Source: Viscum album (Eukaryota > Streptophyta > Magnoliopsida > Santalales > Viscaceae). Taken from it: a DNA stretch of 64,000 bases. Below, one piece after another: positions 14,287 through 27,645 of this stretch. Where the stretch lies: contig OY728119.1 in assembly GCA_963277665.1 (NCBI GenBank), forward strand, positions 316,468,206-316,532,205, written 5' to 3'. A program made the translations under genes and the position numbers. Positions within the stretch are counted from its first letter, which is position 1; each line of letters opens with the position of its first letter. A model generated the notes under the pieces. It searched no databases, was not told the DNA's origin, and saw nothing but the letters and a program-made list of their open reading frames with translations.

Positions 14287-15554
14287 AGATTCTCTGGATT
14301 ACAACTCCACCTTAATTTTACATTTAATAATTTATTCATATATATTGAAATATATTATATCTAATTCCTTTCTATCACTTGGTTTTAAGACACTATAGAA
14401 TTTATCAATATATCTTTTAGTTTCAATACTCAAACTGGAGGTATGCCTTGAAAGTATCATAAAGATATACTCAGAGGTGATAATGGATTTATCATCCTTT
14501 TGTTTAAGATGTCGGAATTATATCTCTACTATAGTGTGAATAGTTTGGAGAAAAATATTTAAGGAAAAATATTTTCATGAATTCATCACATTTCATATAG
14601 TCAAATTTTACCCTTACAATTCATTTTCATAATGATGGACCATCATTGGTATGCCTCACCCACTAAATAATAAATCAATAAAATAACCTTATCATGGTTT
14701 GAGCACTGGATAATGGAAAATATATTCTATATTGTGTTGATTAATTTCTCTAAAGTTAGTGGGTTGTTAAACCCACTAAATGAGGATGGACATTGGTGCA
14801 TGAAATATTTGATAGAAAGTTTCTTTTTTCATTGGTGTTTTCAATAACTCATCAAGTTTCAAATTATTATTCATTTCCTGAGATAATTGAATCTGCATGG
14901 CCATAAAAATTTTCACTCCAACTCTCATCCTTTTTGGTTTCCCATTTGAACAATAATTTCATTATCTACCACAATAATTTTTTAATTCAATTCCTACTAT
15001 TTCTATCCATTTACTAATATAAAAAAATATTTTGGGTGAGAAAACTTATTTTAATAAGCAGATAAAAATTTAAACTATTATCTTATAAGGATAAATAAAA
15101 AATGATATATATACTATAAGTTAGGAATTTTCTAGGATTCAATATAGGTTATCCATGGTTATTTTCCAATTAGTTTTTCTAAAAAATAGTTATATATCAA
15201 GTTACATAGTACTATATAAATATACTCAATCCTTTTTAATGGTTTCTAAGGATCATGTAAATAAACCAAATAATATCCTCTATGAGTATCAAACCAATTG
15301 TGTAGTTATGCCTGATTGTTTGAATTTTTTGAAGATCGAGTTAATACTAAACTAACCATTTTCAGGGTTATTACAACTATGTTCATTTTATCTAGATCCT
15401 ACATCCACTTATTTGACTCTAAATAGGGATATCATCAATGGAAACAACACTCTATACACTAAAAAATTATAGGGTGTTTTTATACATTTATACATTTACT
15501 TAGGGTTTTCACTAATTTTTTATAGTCCAAATCCATAAAAATAACTAATTCCCA

Positions 15555-15566
15555 CTCTGATACCAA
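15555..15566 (-). promoter_or_regulatory. E0 primer-binding site (tRNA-iMet)
   Basis: The minus strand reads TTGGTATCAGAG immediately inside the right-hand LTR. It matches the complement of the 3' end of plant initiator tRNA-Met, the usual minus-strand primer for Ty3/gypsy chromoviruses. This shows the element is minus-oriented and that the right LTR is its 5' LTR. Confidence 0.75.
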
Positions 15567-15567
15567 C

Positions 15568-16627
15568 TAAGATGACTAAATCTAATCATATATATATATA
15601 TGTTAATTCATTTTCATAATTTATTTCATCTCACAATGATCAAAAAATACCAAGAAATAATGGTTTGGTGTCTTTGGATAGAGGATTTTATAAACATCTT
15701 ATTATACATTATTGATTTAACATCTCCCAAAAACATATCTATATAAAAATTCGTTCAACACATAGTCATACATATAATTTTCTATGGTATTAAAAAAATA
15801 GGAGTGATCTCAAACACTCAATAAGGGGGAACTTATAAATGATACATAAAGGGTTAGATCATAAACATTTGATAAAAATGAACATAGAAAAAATATTTAG
15901 TTAAAAAGGAATATATAATCAAAATAGATAGTCATAAGAAATGGTATTACATAATAGATCATGGCATGAAATCATATAATTATAAAAGGACCATTGTGGA
16001 AACATAACATCGGTATATGGATTAACATAGAAATATGGAATAAACATAAGCATAGAAATCATATCATATGATAAGGTTAACTACCAATACAATCATAACA
16101 TAGTGGATTAGGAATCGCTAATTATTTCCCATAACATAGTGGATCAGGAGTCACTTCCTATTTACTATAGTAGATTGAGCACCACAATTTTATTTCCATA
16201 ATTATCTCATGAGTCATAAATATTTAACCAATGAATTATAGGACTATATACGTCCAATCCATTATATAATGATAAACCATAATAATGTGTTCCATATGAA
16301 ACCAATCATAAATCATATAATGTAAACTCCCATGCAATGAAAATGCATTTTATAACATTTTCAAATGGTTTTGAAAAAAAATTATATTAACAATTAGACT
16401 AGTTGATGTCGAAAATATTATCTCCCAAATGAAGTAATATGATAAGAGAATTTAGAGAGTTATAATGAACATTATTACAAAATATATAAGACTTGTGAAT
16501 ATATAGATTAAAATGTAAGAAATGTTCTAAAATGAGTTTTTAGAAAAACATTTTTTAACATTTTTAGAAAAATAAAGAGTTATAAGTCACATTAAGAATT
16601 CCTTTCCAAGAAGGGATACTTTTTTAA
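15568..16627 (-). repeat. E0 right LTR (its 5' LTR), first part
   Basis: Aligns along its length with 5022-6076 in the same orientation, with many substitutions and small indels, then stops at the E1 terminus at 16628. The five bases before E1 are TTTAA (16623-16627), the predicted E1 target-site duplication. The rest of this LTR is expected beyond the window. Confidence 0.7.
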
Positions 16628-18168
16628 CATAACACCCCAAGCTTCCACGATACGCTTCTCTTTGAATAATACAATATCTTTCATTGTACTCAACATCAAG
16701 TTCTAGCACACTATGACCAATCAAATTAGTTGTTATGAATATCAATACACACTTTGTAAAATATTATAATTTTTATTTTTAAAAATGGGCTTCATTTTTG
16801 GATTTGGAATATCTAAGTTATATTACGGTGAATTTTTGGTATTTTTCTGAAAACATTCAATTTTTGATGAAGAGTGAAAAACACTATGTTACTGTTTAAA
16901 ACCTACTTTTATTCAAATAAATATTATATTTATTTAAATTTATTTTAAAGTAAAAATAGATAAATAATACCTATATTAGTTTAATTTAATTAATTGGACT
17001 CCTTTAATAATAAGATTAGATATACAAGATTTTATCGAACTTTGTAACAACTTTTACCCACCTCCTAGGAACATTTTCAAATTTGCATAAAATGTAATTT
17101 TACCAATTATGTGAATTGAATTTCAAAAATCTGAGAGACACAGTTGACATCAGTAAGTAAAATGTGGTTCAATAGGATGAAAATAATATTTGGTGAATAG
17201 TAACTTTTGAATTTTATATACAACTGTTAAAAGTAAATACGGTAATTAAATGTAAAAATGATATTATAATTACCCAAACACATGTCCAAATTCTATTGGA
17301 TAGGTGATTTTTGACCCAAATCAGCCATGGTAATAAAATATGATCCTCTTTTATCCACTTAGATTAGATTATGACATTTATTATTATTTTATTTAAAGAA
17401 GAGTTAAAATTGTTAAATTTGAATTGTAATAACTAAAACATTTTTAAAATATGGTTATATACAAGATATATTTGACTATAAATATTCATTATAAATCAAA
17501 AAAGATTTCATACATAATTTTATTTTATTTATAATATTTAGACATTAAATAATAAAATTTATTTTTGACACAATGATGATGCAATAATTACCTTATTAAT
17601 GAAAGATTAAAATAATTCGTATTAGAAATATCAAAATTAATATAAATTGAGACTTTTGGGGAATTATACTAATTTTTTAGGTTAATATGAAATTTTAGGG
17701 TTGATTTAATGTATTTTTTCGAAGAAATAATGTTTTGTTGACTTTCACAAAAACCAAATACTAAATGGAGTCAAAATTAAAAAATTATGTTTTTAAAAAA
17801 AATATTATTTTTTTAAATGATATAATATTACTGAAAATATTTGGTTTGCCCAAAAGACATATATAATGATTGATACGTCATTAAAGAACCACTTGGGGTT
17901 CTCTTGGCATTTTATACTAAGTTTATTAACAATGTATTATAAAAATACAAGAAGACATTGTAAAAGTTAAACTATTTAACTAAGAGTTAAATCTAAAAGA
18001 TAAGATTAATATGGTGACCTAAACATTTCTAAAATCTATTGGTTGAGAGGATTTAGACCCCCACCTACACCATCCTTAAAATAAATCCATTTTTATCCAT
18101 TATAAACAGAAAATGATTTTATATTAAAATAATATTTTAAATGTTTCCTAAAGTGATCCTCACCTCTC

Positions 18169-18178
18169 TTATAAAAGG
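18169..18178 (+). promoter_or_regulatory. E1 LTR TATA box
   Basis: TTATAAAAGG follows a pyrimidine-rich CACCTCTC stretch. The same arrangement occurs in the E2 and E3 LTRs at equivalent positions, which supports it as the LTR core promoter. Initiation about 30 bp downstream is inferred. Confidence 0.6.
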
Positions 18179-18511
18179 GAAATTACCCTTATCTCAAAAT
18201 CACACCTCCAACGACATTTACGCCAAACCATGCTAAAATATCTTCCCAGATAACCTTAATTCAACCTAGAGGCCACACTTTGATTAGAAAGACAACTTAA
18301 GAAGCCCTTCTGATCAAATCAAAAGGGAGCATCCGAAGAAAAGTTAATAATTTCACCACCTCTTTATAAGTTCTTTTCTTCTTCCACTTCCTCTTTATTT
18401 TTTGTTCCCATACAAAAAATAATAACTCTAGAAACTTATAAATATTTCGATTTAATTATAAATATGCTACAACCATATTAATTATTCTATAAATCTTATG
18501 AAATAAAAAAT

Positions 18512-18749
18512 CACCATGCGTGCGTACGTACGACTTACTGTCTCCACGTCGTGGGGTAGTTTGTTATTCAACACTTCATTATTTTGATGGGTATAATAAT
18601 GAGTATAATTGATGTGACTAACAAATATAACATGTTAATTATTCTATATATATGATATACCATCTAATTACATATGATTTCACCATCAATAGAATGATAT
18701 TTTTTCTCGTGCAAACGTACGGATTACTTTCTCCATGAACGCAATGAGA
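18512..18749 (+). repeat. E1 LTR paired CpG modules (two copies)
   Basis: The first copy (18512-18556) contains GTGCGTACGTACG then TGTCTCCACG. The second (18707-18749) contains CGTGCAAACGTACGG then TTTCTCCATG. They lie about 350 and 540 bp after the TATA box, the same spacing as in E2 and E3, and stand out in AT-rich sequence. Confidence 0.6.
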
Positions 18750-20360
18750 TTCATTTCCCATCATAACCAATAAATAATAATATTCATTTTATGATTTAAA
18801 ATAATGTTTAAGAACATAATATAATTCTGGATATGAATCAAATACATCCTATCCATAATTAAAATGACAAACGTAACAAAACATATAAAGGAAAATGAAC
18901 CAGTTAACACCTGAAACAATGATACTACAGAAATATTATTATCAAAGCAATATTAGAAGATCATATATGATATCATATTTATGTATGGGGTTCATTTATA
19001 ATTTAATAAAAATTATTTACCTATTATACTGGAGGATAATGTACCCTTGACTAGGGAAAAATATTAGGTAGGGGTTAATTTTACAATCTCTATATTTATT
19101 TGAGGTTGTTTGTACATAAGTATCTACTGGGACTCCTTTATCATCGACATATGTGTTTCTTAAAAATTTATTTCAAAACAATTTTCGTCTTTCCTATAAT
19201 ATGGGTTAAATTAATTTATACACTTTTATTAATTTTTATAAAATATTTCAAAATGAATCTTTCCGTCATTTTCCAAACAAGGTACTTTATGACCTTTTAG
19301 AAAAATTTGGGAAAGAATGTTTTTTAACTTATAAAGAAGGTATGGCTATTTTCTTCCATTATAACACCTTTTTATATTCCCTCACAAGCTTATACTAAAA
19401 TTTTCAAAATTAATGTTTTATTTTATAATTATGTGACATTTAAATTATTTCAAAATATAAAGAGATATTTCTCTAAAATAGTTTTGATTTCATCTATTTT
19501 AACATCCTTTGTTAGATTTTACACTTGTTTGAAGTTGATTTATTATGATACAATCTTCCATATTTTATTGAAGGTTTTGTGAGATGGTAGGCTGTGGATG
19601 TGTTATTTTTATACAATTCATAGTTTATGGTTAAGGTGTTAACATTGTATATGAAATATTTAATACAAATGTTTATGTTATGTTTCAACCTTTTCATATG
19701 TGTAATTCATTGGACTTAGTAAGTAGCAGGTGGAGACCGCTATATCTCCTTAATGAATCAGTATGTCTCATGAGACAAACAAGTGTATGCGAACAAGGCC
19801 TTGATAAAATCTTATTTGTAGTCTTGGCGTGAGGCCTTGACTATGCGGTTATGATGTCAATCATTATGCATTACATCATTATGAAATTAGTTATTGATAT
19901 TACATGTGATTATTAGGCTACTAAAATATCCATGTGAATATTTAAATGGAATTATTTTATTTATCTTTTCCATATTTTCTGATGTATTAGTTTAAAATAC
20001 TTGTGTTTTAGTCTTATACATTGCCTTAAATGTTTATGATTATTTATGATAGTCTCCTCTATATTGTTATCCTTAACAAGCATCTAATATCACCCCTTTC
20101 TAATGTTTTATTTTCCCCGGGATGTGAAGAATTATATTATGATTGACTTGCTGGGATAGGCTATGGGATATGTGTGTGTTCAAAGGGGACACAATGTTGT
20201 TGTTTGTTTATTTAATGATTTAAGGTAAAACTTATGTTTGTATCTTGTACTTATATGTCTACTTAATTAATTGGTCTTTTGAGACATGATCTCTTATGAT
20301 CATGCCAATGTTATTTAATAATGAACTGACTCAAGGTAACAAGGGTTCGGTCATTACAGT

Positions 20361-20372
20361 TGGTATTAGAGG
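20361..20372 (+). promoter_or_regulatory. E1 primer-binding site
   Basis: TGGTATTAGAGG, one T/C change from the tRNA-iMet PBS form TGGTATCAGAGG, starts two bases after the LTR end. This matches the E3 layout. Confidence 0.7.
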
Positions 20373-20859
20373 AAGTTTTTTACAAACCTTGGAAATTATA
20401 TTTTAAAAAAATATTATTAGAGAACATTACCCTAAGATAAAATTTTAGGATTAGTATAGAAGAACTTCCTAGAATTTTGGTAATGTAGAAATTTTGTGAC
20501 TTTTCCAAGAAATACATCCATGTCTAGATATGAGCAGGTAGAGGCGGCTTTGGCATAAATATATCAAGGAGTGAAAACTTTGACAAGGAATTTTAGTCTT
20601 GACCCGGGGTATCCTGGTACACAACAGTGGGCCTTTCTGCGCTCTTGGTTATGACACTCCCGGGGGATATGCTTAGGATAATTCAATTTTTCTTTACAAA
20701 CCATTATGAATGATTTATGAGTAAATACTTCTCGAATAATTTTTTTTTTACTATTATGTTTTATATGCATAGACATTTATATTTATGTTATATATTTTAC
20801 TAGTTTGGAATTATGTATTTTTATTCAGAAACTAATCTAATGTATTCCATTGTTTAGAA

Positions 20860-21890
20860 ATGGAGCCCAGTGGAAAGAATGGAAACTATATCAATGTATG
20901 TAATCCATGTAGGGATTTTCCTCCTACTCAAGATAATTATAGTGGATCCGGTGATGCAACTGCTGCTAAATAGATTATAACCATATTGGGACAACTCGAT
21001 CAGGTTATGAATAATAACCTTACCCGTATGGAGCACTCAGATCCACAATGCGGAGGATAAATGTTAGACCACTTCATGAGGAAACAATCACAAACATTAA
21101 ATTGGACTAAATGTCTATTTTTAGCTGAGAAATGGATAAGTTCCTTATAGAAAATATTTCATGATTTGGGGAGTAGCGAAAGGGAAAAAGCTGTCATGGC
21201 AGTTTATCGCCCCACAGTAGATGCATATCAATGGTGGTCATTAATTAAAAACACAAAGTATGATTAAGAAGTTTAAAATATAGAATGGTGGGAGTTTAAA
21301 TATATTTTCTTTGACAAATAATTTCCTCATGACCATTGTGTGGATATAGAAAGGCAATTTCTGAGTCTAAGGAAAAAGGGGGATGAGAATGTCGCAACGT
21401 TTGAGGCTAACATAAAAAGGTTTTCAAGGCATGTTACAGATTATATATGCAACCCAAAAATTAATATTTATTGATTATTTTATGGGTTAAAACCATTTCT
21501 TTGTTGAGAATTAGTCTCACAATCCTTCTCATCATATAAAGATATAGTATCATGTGTTATTAATATAGAAAAAGAAATCTCTAAGTCTTATGACTTTAAA
21601 GCAAAGAAAAAGAAGAAGAGATCTATTGAACACTCTGGAAATGGAAATAATGGGAAGAATGGAAAAGTTGAATTCCCATCCTATATTAAATGTAGGAAGA
21701 AACACCCTGGTATTGCCTAAAGGGAATGAGAGTTTGTTACAAGTGTGGCAAGAAAGGACACTAAGCATGTGATTGCAAGGTAAAGAAAGAGGTTGTCAAT
21801 TTGGAATTCTAAAATTGTATAGAAATGGGGAATTATGCAAATAAATTTATTAAGTGCTAAGGAAAATTACTTCAGAAAAGACCAAGGGTG
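20860..21890 (+). pseudogene. E1 gag, decayed
   Basis: Starts at an ATG (MEPSGKNGNYINVCNPCRDF) that aligns with the decayed TTG start of E2 gag. The capsid region shows AEKWISSL, an acidic and Trp-rich middle, and DENVATFEANIKRFSRH, aligning with E2 and E3 gag. A nucleocapsid remnant follows a Lys-rich stretch (KAKKKKRSIEHSGNGNN near 21600), but the CX2CX4HX4C knuckles are degenerate. Several in-frame stops and at least one frameshift make it non-functional. Gag would form the virus-like particle and bind element RNA. Confidence 0.8.
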
Positions 21891-24800
21891 CAATTTTAAA
21901 CTTATGTGATCTCTACCGCTGAGGTTGAAGCTCCAAATGACGTGGTGGAAGGTACTTTAATGGTTTCCTCAAATTTAGCCAATGCTTTATTTGATTCTAT
22001 ATCGACGTATTGTTTCATATCTTCCTAGTTTTTTAAGAAAATTAGATATTTCAAATTTAATTTAACAAGGGAGTTATCAGCCAAAACACTTAAGGGAAGT
22101 ATAATTGCAACAAATATTTTTTAATTAGTTCCAATTAGGGAATATAAACGTGATTTATTTTTTGATCTCATAATCATACCCATGATTGAATTTTATATAA
22201 TCCTTGGAATGGATTGGATTTCAGACCATGATGCGAAAATTTATTGTAAGAAGAAGGAGGTTAAATTTTTGGATGATGATAAGGAATACCTTATCATTAG
22301 AGCAGAAACATCACCATGAGATTCTCATCTAGATCCACCCCCTAATAGCTCTACTAAATTCAATTATTGGGGGGAAAGGGAGTGAAATAACTATGGGTGA
22401 GGAAAAGAATTTTCAAATAGGGGATGTACCTATTATATAAGAATATATTGATGTGTTTCAAGAGGATTTACCTAGACATCTTCTAGAATGAGAAATTGAG
22501 TTTTTCATTGATTTAATTCCTGGTTCAAGGACCATATTGATGTCCCCTTATATAATGGACATTGTGTAATTATTGGAACTAAAGAAAAAACTATATGAAT
22601 TGAGTAAGAAATGGTTTATTCTCCCTAGTGTTTCTCCATGGGGAGCTCCTATTATTTTTGTTAAGAAGAAATATGGATCTATGTGGTTTTCCATTGACTA
22701 TAGGGAGATCAATGCTATAATAATAAAGAAAAAGTATACCCTACCTTTAATTGATGATTTATTCGATCAACTTCATTGAGCTCAATATTTTTCAAAGATT
22801 TTCCTTCAATCTAGCTATCATTGATTGTGTGTGAAGAAGGAATACATTCTAAAAATTATATTTCGAACCAGTTTTGGGCATTATGAGTTTACAGTAATTT
22901 TTTTGGACTGACTAATTCACCCTCTTTTTTTCATGGATATAATGGATATAGTTTTGAAAGAATATAATGATGACTTTGTAGTGGTATTTATTGATGATAT
23001 CTTGGTATAATGAAAAATCTATGAAATTTATGAAAATCACTGGCACAATATTCGAAAAACCCTCAAAATAAATGAATTATATGGGTTGTTTAGAAAGTGT
23101 GAATTTTGGATTCAAGAAATTTATTTTCTTGGCCATATTGTCTCTAAGGACAGAATCTCTTTCAATCCTTCAAAGACCAAGGCAATCCTATAATAGCTTT
23201 CACCGACAAGTATAACTGAGGTACACAGTTTTATTGGTTTAGCACGTTATTATCAGTGTTTTGCCTAGAATATTTCTAGATCGGATAACACATTAACAAA
23301 GCTCACTTGTAAAGGGGTTAATTTTTTTTGGAAAAAAGAGTGCAAATAATGTTTTAAAGAATTGAAGAAAATATTAGTGAATTCTCTTATCTTGACTCTA
23401 CCATCGGTGAATGATGGGTTTATTATTTATAGTGATTCTTCAAAGAAATGACTAGGTTTTGTCCTTATGGAAAATTATAGGGTTATTGCATATGCATCAC
23501 AATAGCTAAAAATTATTGAACAAAACTATCTCAATCATGATCTTGAGTTAGCAGCTGTAATCTTTGCTCTGAAAATATGGAGACACTATCTCTATGGTGA
23601 AAATGTGATATTTATAGTAATCATGATATTTTGAAGTATATTTTCTCATAAAAAGAACTCAACAAGAGCTAAAGGATATGGATCAAACTATTCAATGATT
23701 ATTATTGAACAATACACTACCACGTGGGGAAGGAAAATAAGGTGAAAGATTCTATGAGAAGAAAGGATCATGGAGTTTTGAACAAGATGAGAGTTGAAAG
23801 GGATCATATGTTCTTGGATTTGGTAAAGATGGGTATGGGATTATCATTAAACATGAGACATCAATAATTTTTCAAATGGTTTCCAATTCATCTTTACTAT
23901 AAAGGAAAAAATGTTCTCAGACTGATGATGAGGAGTTTCAAAAGAAAATTAATGTTGTTAATGATGGGAGATTGATTGACTTTGTAAATAAAGATGGAAT
24001 TTTGAAATTTCGGAAGAGGCTTTTTGTTCCTAAAGTACCAGATCTGAAAAGTAGATTTTTTGTTGATACATATAGCTCCAATTTCTCTATACACCCTGGT
24101 ATCACTATAATGAATACATATTTAAAGGAATATTTTTTGTGGGACAACAGGTAGAGGGAGATTGCTAATTATCTCTCAAGATGTAGGGTTTGTCAACACA
24201 TGAAGGTTGGAAGACAACATCCTAGAGGATCCATGGAACATCTTCCCATACCAAAGTGGAAATGGGATGATATTACGATGGACATTGTCATGGGGCTACC
24301 AATAACTTCTAGAAGGAATGATGCAATATCGTTCATAGTTGATCATCTTACCATGTCATCACATTTTCTTGTTATAAGAGAAGATTTTCTAGTTGAATAT
24401 TTATCAAGACTATATATTAATAAATTTGTAAGACATCATGGTGTACCCCTATCAATAGTTTCTAATCATGATCCAAGTTTTACATCAAGAATCTGAAAAA
24501 TTATTCAGAAATCCCTAGATACTATACTTTTTTTAAGCACTGCATATCACCCTCAAATTTATGGACAATCAGAATGGACTATTCAAACCCTAGAAGACAT
24601 GTTGAGATCTTTCTCACTTGACTTTGAAGGTATGTGGGATCAATATTTACCTCTATTAGAGTTTTCCTATAACAATATCTTCCACGCAAGTATTCAGATG
24701 GCACCATATGAAGCATTATAGAATGATATGCCGCACACGAACTTGTTGGGATGATATTGGTGAAAGAAAACTCGTAGGCCTAGAACTTTTTGGAGAAACA

Positions 24801-25316
24801 ATAGAAACGGTGAAGATTATCCAAACCCACATCAAAGTATCTCAATATAGGAAAAAGAGATATGCCGATAACTAGAAGAAGGATTTGGAATTTCAAGTAG
24901 GATATCATTTATTCTTGAAGGTATCTCCATAGAAGGGTGTTATACCATTCGGTAAGAAGTGTAAATTAAGTCCTAGGTACATCGGCCCTTTTGAAATTCT
25001 AGAGCCAATTGGAGTTGTAGATTACTATTTGGAAATACCTCCAAGTATCTCCAAACTTCATTATGTGTTCCACGTATCACTACTGAGAAAATACATGTCT
25101 GACCCAATGCATGTACTCACCTATAAAGAAATATTACTTGAAATTGATCTGTCTTATTTTGAAGAGCCTATCAGGATTCTTGATACCAGAGAAGAAGTTT
25201 TGAGAAATCAGACGAATCGTCTGGTAAAAGTTCTATGGAGAAAAAATAAGATAGAAGTTGCACTCTGGGATCCAGAGGAAATTATAATGAATAACCACCC
25301 GAATGTTTTTCTGTAG
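21891..25316 (+). pseudogene. E1 pol (protease, RT, RNase H, integrase, chromodomain), decayed
   Basis: Domain order is that of a chromovirus. Protease carries LFDSIS near 21984 in place of the catalytic DSG. Reverse transcriptase (about 22500-23200) shows [20 protein letters not shown] and FIDDILV followed by a stop. RNase H (about 23400-23650) keeps a YSDSSK-like motif. Integrase (about 24050-24650) keeps the zinc-binding CRVCQH end, MDIVMGL and the Glu in GQSEWTIQT. A chromodomain closes the protein (IRILDTREEVLRNQTNRLVK, about 25180-25310) and ends at TAG 25314. Frames change between RT, integrase and chromodomain, and stops are numerous, so the gene is dead. Confidence 0.85.
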
Positions 25317-25364
25317 AAATATTCTAGAAAATTTGATGACGAAATTATCTGAATGAGGTAATAA

Positions 25365-25452
25365 TGTAACACCCCAAGTTTCCATAGTACGCTTCTCTTT
25401 GAATAATACAATAGCTTGCATGGTACACTACTTTGAGTTCTAGAACACCTTG
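25365..25452 (+). repeat. E1 3' LTR, first 88 bp
   Basis: TGTAACACCCCAAGTTTCC matches the 5' LTR start at 16628, and the match continues to TTCTAGAACACC, where E2 begins. Loss of homology at 25453 coincides with the TGTAACTCCCC terminus of E2. The five bases before it, CCTTG (25448-25452), are E2's predicted target duplication. Confidence 0.8.
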
Positions 25453-27068
25453 TGTAACTCCCCAACCCCAATTACCCAGATTCAGTGCATTATTACATAA
25501 CATTGGTATTATCACAAAAGATCAAGTCTCGAAAGTTTGATTAGTTTAGTAGCCTTGGAATCACTAGATACATTCATAAGTCTTACATTACATAATAAAA
25601 TGAAAACTAAAACAACATAGTCTCTATAGTCCACACTCATATCCTTTCAGACTATACCTGTAGGTCAGTCATAAAATACTTCTTCAAATCTTGGGAAAAA
25701 TAAAACATAGAAATGGGTGAGCTCAGATGCTCAGTAAGGATAACAATATAGAGAAAACATTCATAAATAGGCATAAACATTTAAGGGAATGTATAACTAA
25801 AACAAAATCTTTTTAAACATGAACTTCAGAATAATATGGAAAAAATAAAATGAAATAATGCCAGTTACTTATTCACATAGATATTCTACTAGTCGAATAA
25901 TAACATGAAATATCAATAACAACTTTCATAATGATGGAATGCATAATGCCAGACTATCATAACCACATAGTCAAGGCCTTGTGCCAAGAATACAAATAAT
26001 ATTTATTCAAGGCCTTGTTACAAGACACTAGTTTGTCTCATGAGACCTATCGATGTATCGAGGAGCTATAGAGGGCTCCACCCATCACTTATTAAGTCCA
26101 ATGCATTCCTCATATGAAATGGGATTAAACATAACATAAACATTTGTATTAAAACTAGCATACGAAATGTCAATACTTTCTCTATAAACCATGAATGGTA
26201 TAAAAATAACACATCCACAGTCAAACATATCTCAAAACCTTCAATACAATATGGATGTTTTGTATCATAATAAATCAACTTCAAATAAGCTTAAAATCCA
26301 TCAAAGGATGTTCACATAGATGAAAACAAAACTATTTGAGAGAAATATCTCTTTTTTAAAGTCATTTAAAAGTAACATAATTATAAAAGGAAAAATTTAC
26401 TTTGAAAAAATTCTTATAATATTGTAAGGTAAGCTTCAACAATTTTATAATGGCAGAAAATATCCACACTCTCCGTATAAGTTAAAAAAATACATTCTTA
26501 CCTTAATTTTGTCGAAAAGGTTAAAAAGGAGCTTGTTTGGAAAACGACAGAAATATTTCTTTGTAAACATCTTATAAAAAGTCAAACAATGTTATAAATG
26601 ACTTTAAACCATAGTCTGTAAAATAGTATGATTTATTTTAAATACATTATTAAGAAACATGGATGTGGAAGATAAAGAGGTCCCAATAGATAATTATGTA
26701 TAAACAACCTCTGATAATGAAGAGATTGTGAAATAAACCCTTACATTGTACATTTCCTTGGTCGAGGGTAGGTTGACCTCTTATATAATGGTGAAATAAT
26801 TTTTATTAAATTATACAAGAATAATATACATTAATATTATATCATATATGATCTTTTAACATTTCTTTGTTAATAATATCTTAGTATTATAGTCATTTCG
26901 GGTGTTAACTTACTCGTTTTCTTTTATATGTTTTGTTACATAAGATGTGTTTGTTATGGATAGGTTGTATATTATTCATATCCAGAATGATATCAAGTCT
27001 TTAAACATTATTTTTAATCATCAAATGATAATTATACTTGAATTGATATGATGGGGAATGAATCTAAT

Positions 27069-27300
27069 CGCGTTCGTGGAGACTGTAGTCCATACGTATG
27101 CACGAGCGACAATATCATTCTTTTGATATTAAAATAATATATAATTGGATGGTATATACTATATAAAGAATCATTATCATGTTATATTTATTATTTACAT
27201 CAATTAAAGATCATTATCATGCCCATCCAAATAATAATGTTTTGAATAACAATTACACCATGACGTCGAGACGGTAATCCATACGTACGCACGTATGGTG
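27069..27300 (-). repeat. E2 LTR paired CpG modules (two copies)
   Basis: On the minus strand the first copy (27300-27257) starts CACCATACGTGCGTACGTA and ends CGACGTCATGGTG. Its ends can pair as a 10-bp stem with one bulged base. The second copy (27110-27069) contains CTCGTGCATACGTATGG and CTCCACGA. Both are in the same order and spacing after the TATA box as in E1 and E3. Confidence 0.6.
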
Positions 27301-27636
27301 AGTTGTTCTTAAAAGGATTGATAGAATACTGAATGTGGTTGTACCATATTTATAATAACATCATAGTATATATATGATATTGGAGTTATTTTTTTATAAT
27401 GGAAATAACTAAGAAAGAAGAAGTGGAAGAAGAAAGGAACTTGAAAGAGGGTAGTGAAATCATGAACTCTTCTTCGGGTTATTTTTTTGGATTTGATCAA
27501 AAGGGCTCTTTAGGTTGGATTTCATATCAAAATAAGGCCTCTAGGTTGAATTGAGGGATGTTTATAGGGTATTTGGGTGGGGGTTGGCCGATCCAAAAGG
27601 CTTTGATGGTGTGAATTTGATAGAAGGGTGAGTACC

Positions 27637-27645
27637 CTTTTATAA
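27637..27645 (-). promoter_or_regulatory. E2 LTR TATA box
   Basis: The minus strand reads CTTATAAAAGGG just after a CCCCTCACCG stretch, equivalent in place and sequence to the E1 and E3 LTR TATA boxes. Confidence 0.55.

Larger units (their letters stand above)
8970..15250 (-). pseudogene. E0 gag-pol, heavily decayed and interrupted
   Basis: Reading the minus strand, gag appears around 14500-15000, with a segment resembling E3 gag (FSIIQCSNHDKVILL) and another (DKFYSVLKPSDRKEL near 14390) aligning with E3's IDRFFSGLKPSLRRAL. After the insert at 12274-14286 comes a protease remnant (residues like HYFIS...FSK near 12150). Reverse transcriptase follows with YIDDILIY (near 11265), then RNase H (about 10400-10900) and integrase (about 9300-10300). 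A chromodomain remnant near 8990-9060 contains RNHKIDEAIWEP. Stops and frameshifts occur throughout, and the zinc-knuckle part of gag is not found. Boundaries are approximate. The family identification is firm; nothing functional remains. Confidence 0.7.
16628..20358 (+). repeat. E1 5' LTR
   Basis: About 3.73 kb. The expected TGTAACACCCC start has decayed to CATAACACCCC; the end ...GGTCATTACA precedes the PBS. It shares blocks with the LTRs of E2 and E3, for example GGTATTTTTCTGAAAACATT near 16838 and TCAGTAAGTAAAATGTGG near 17150. It contains a TATA box at 18169 and two CpG-rich modules at 18515 and 18707. The internal 66-codon frame at 19100-19300 is not a gene. Confidence 0.85.

Noticed and set aside
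24200..24496. Separate small gene
   Set aside because: It is the integrase core of the broken E1 pol, not an independent gene.
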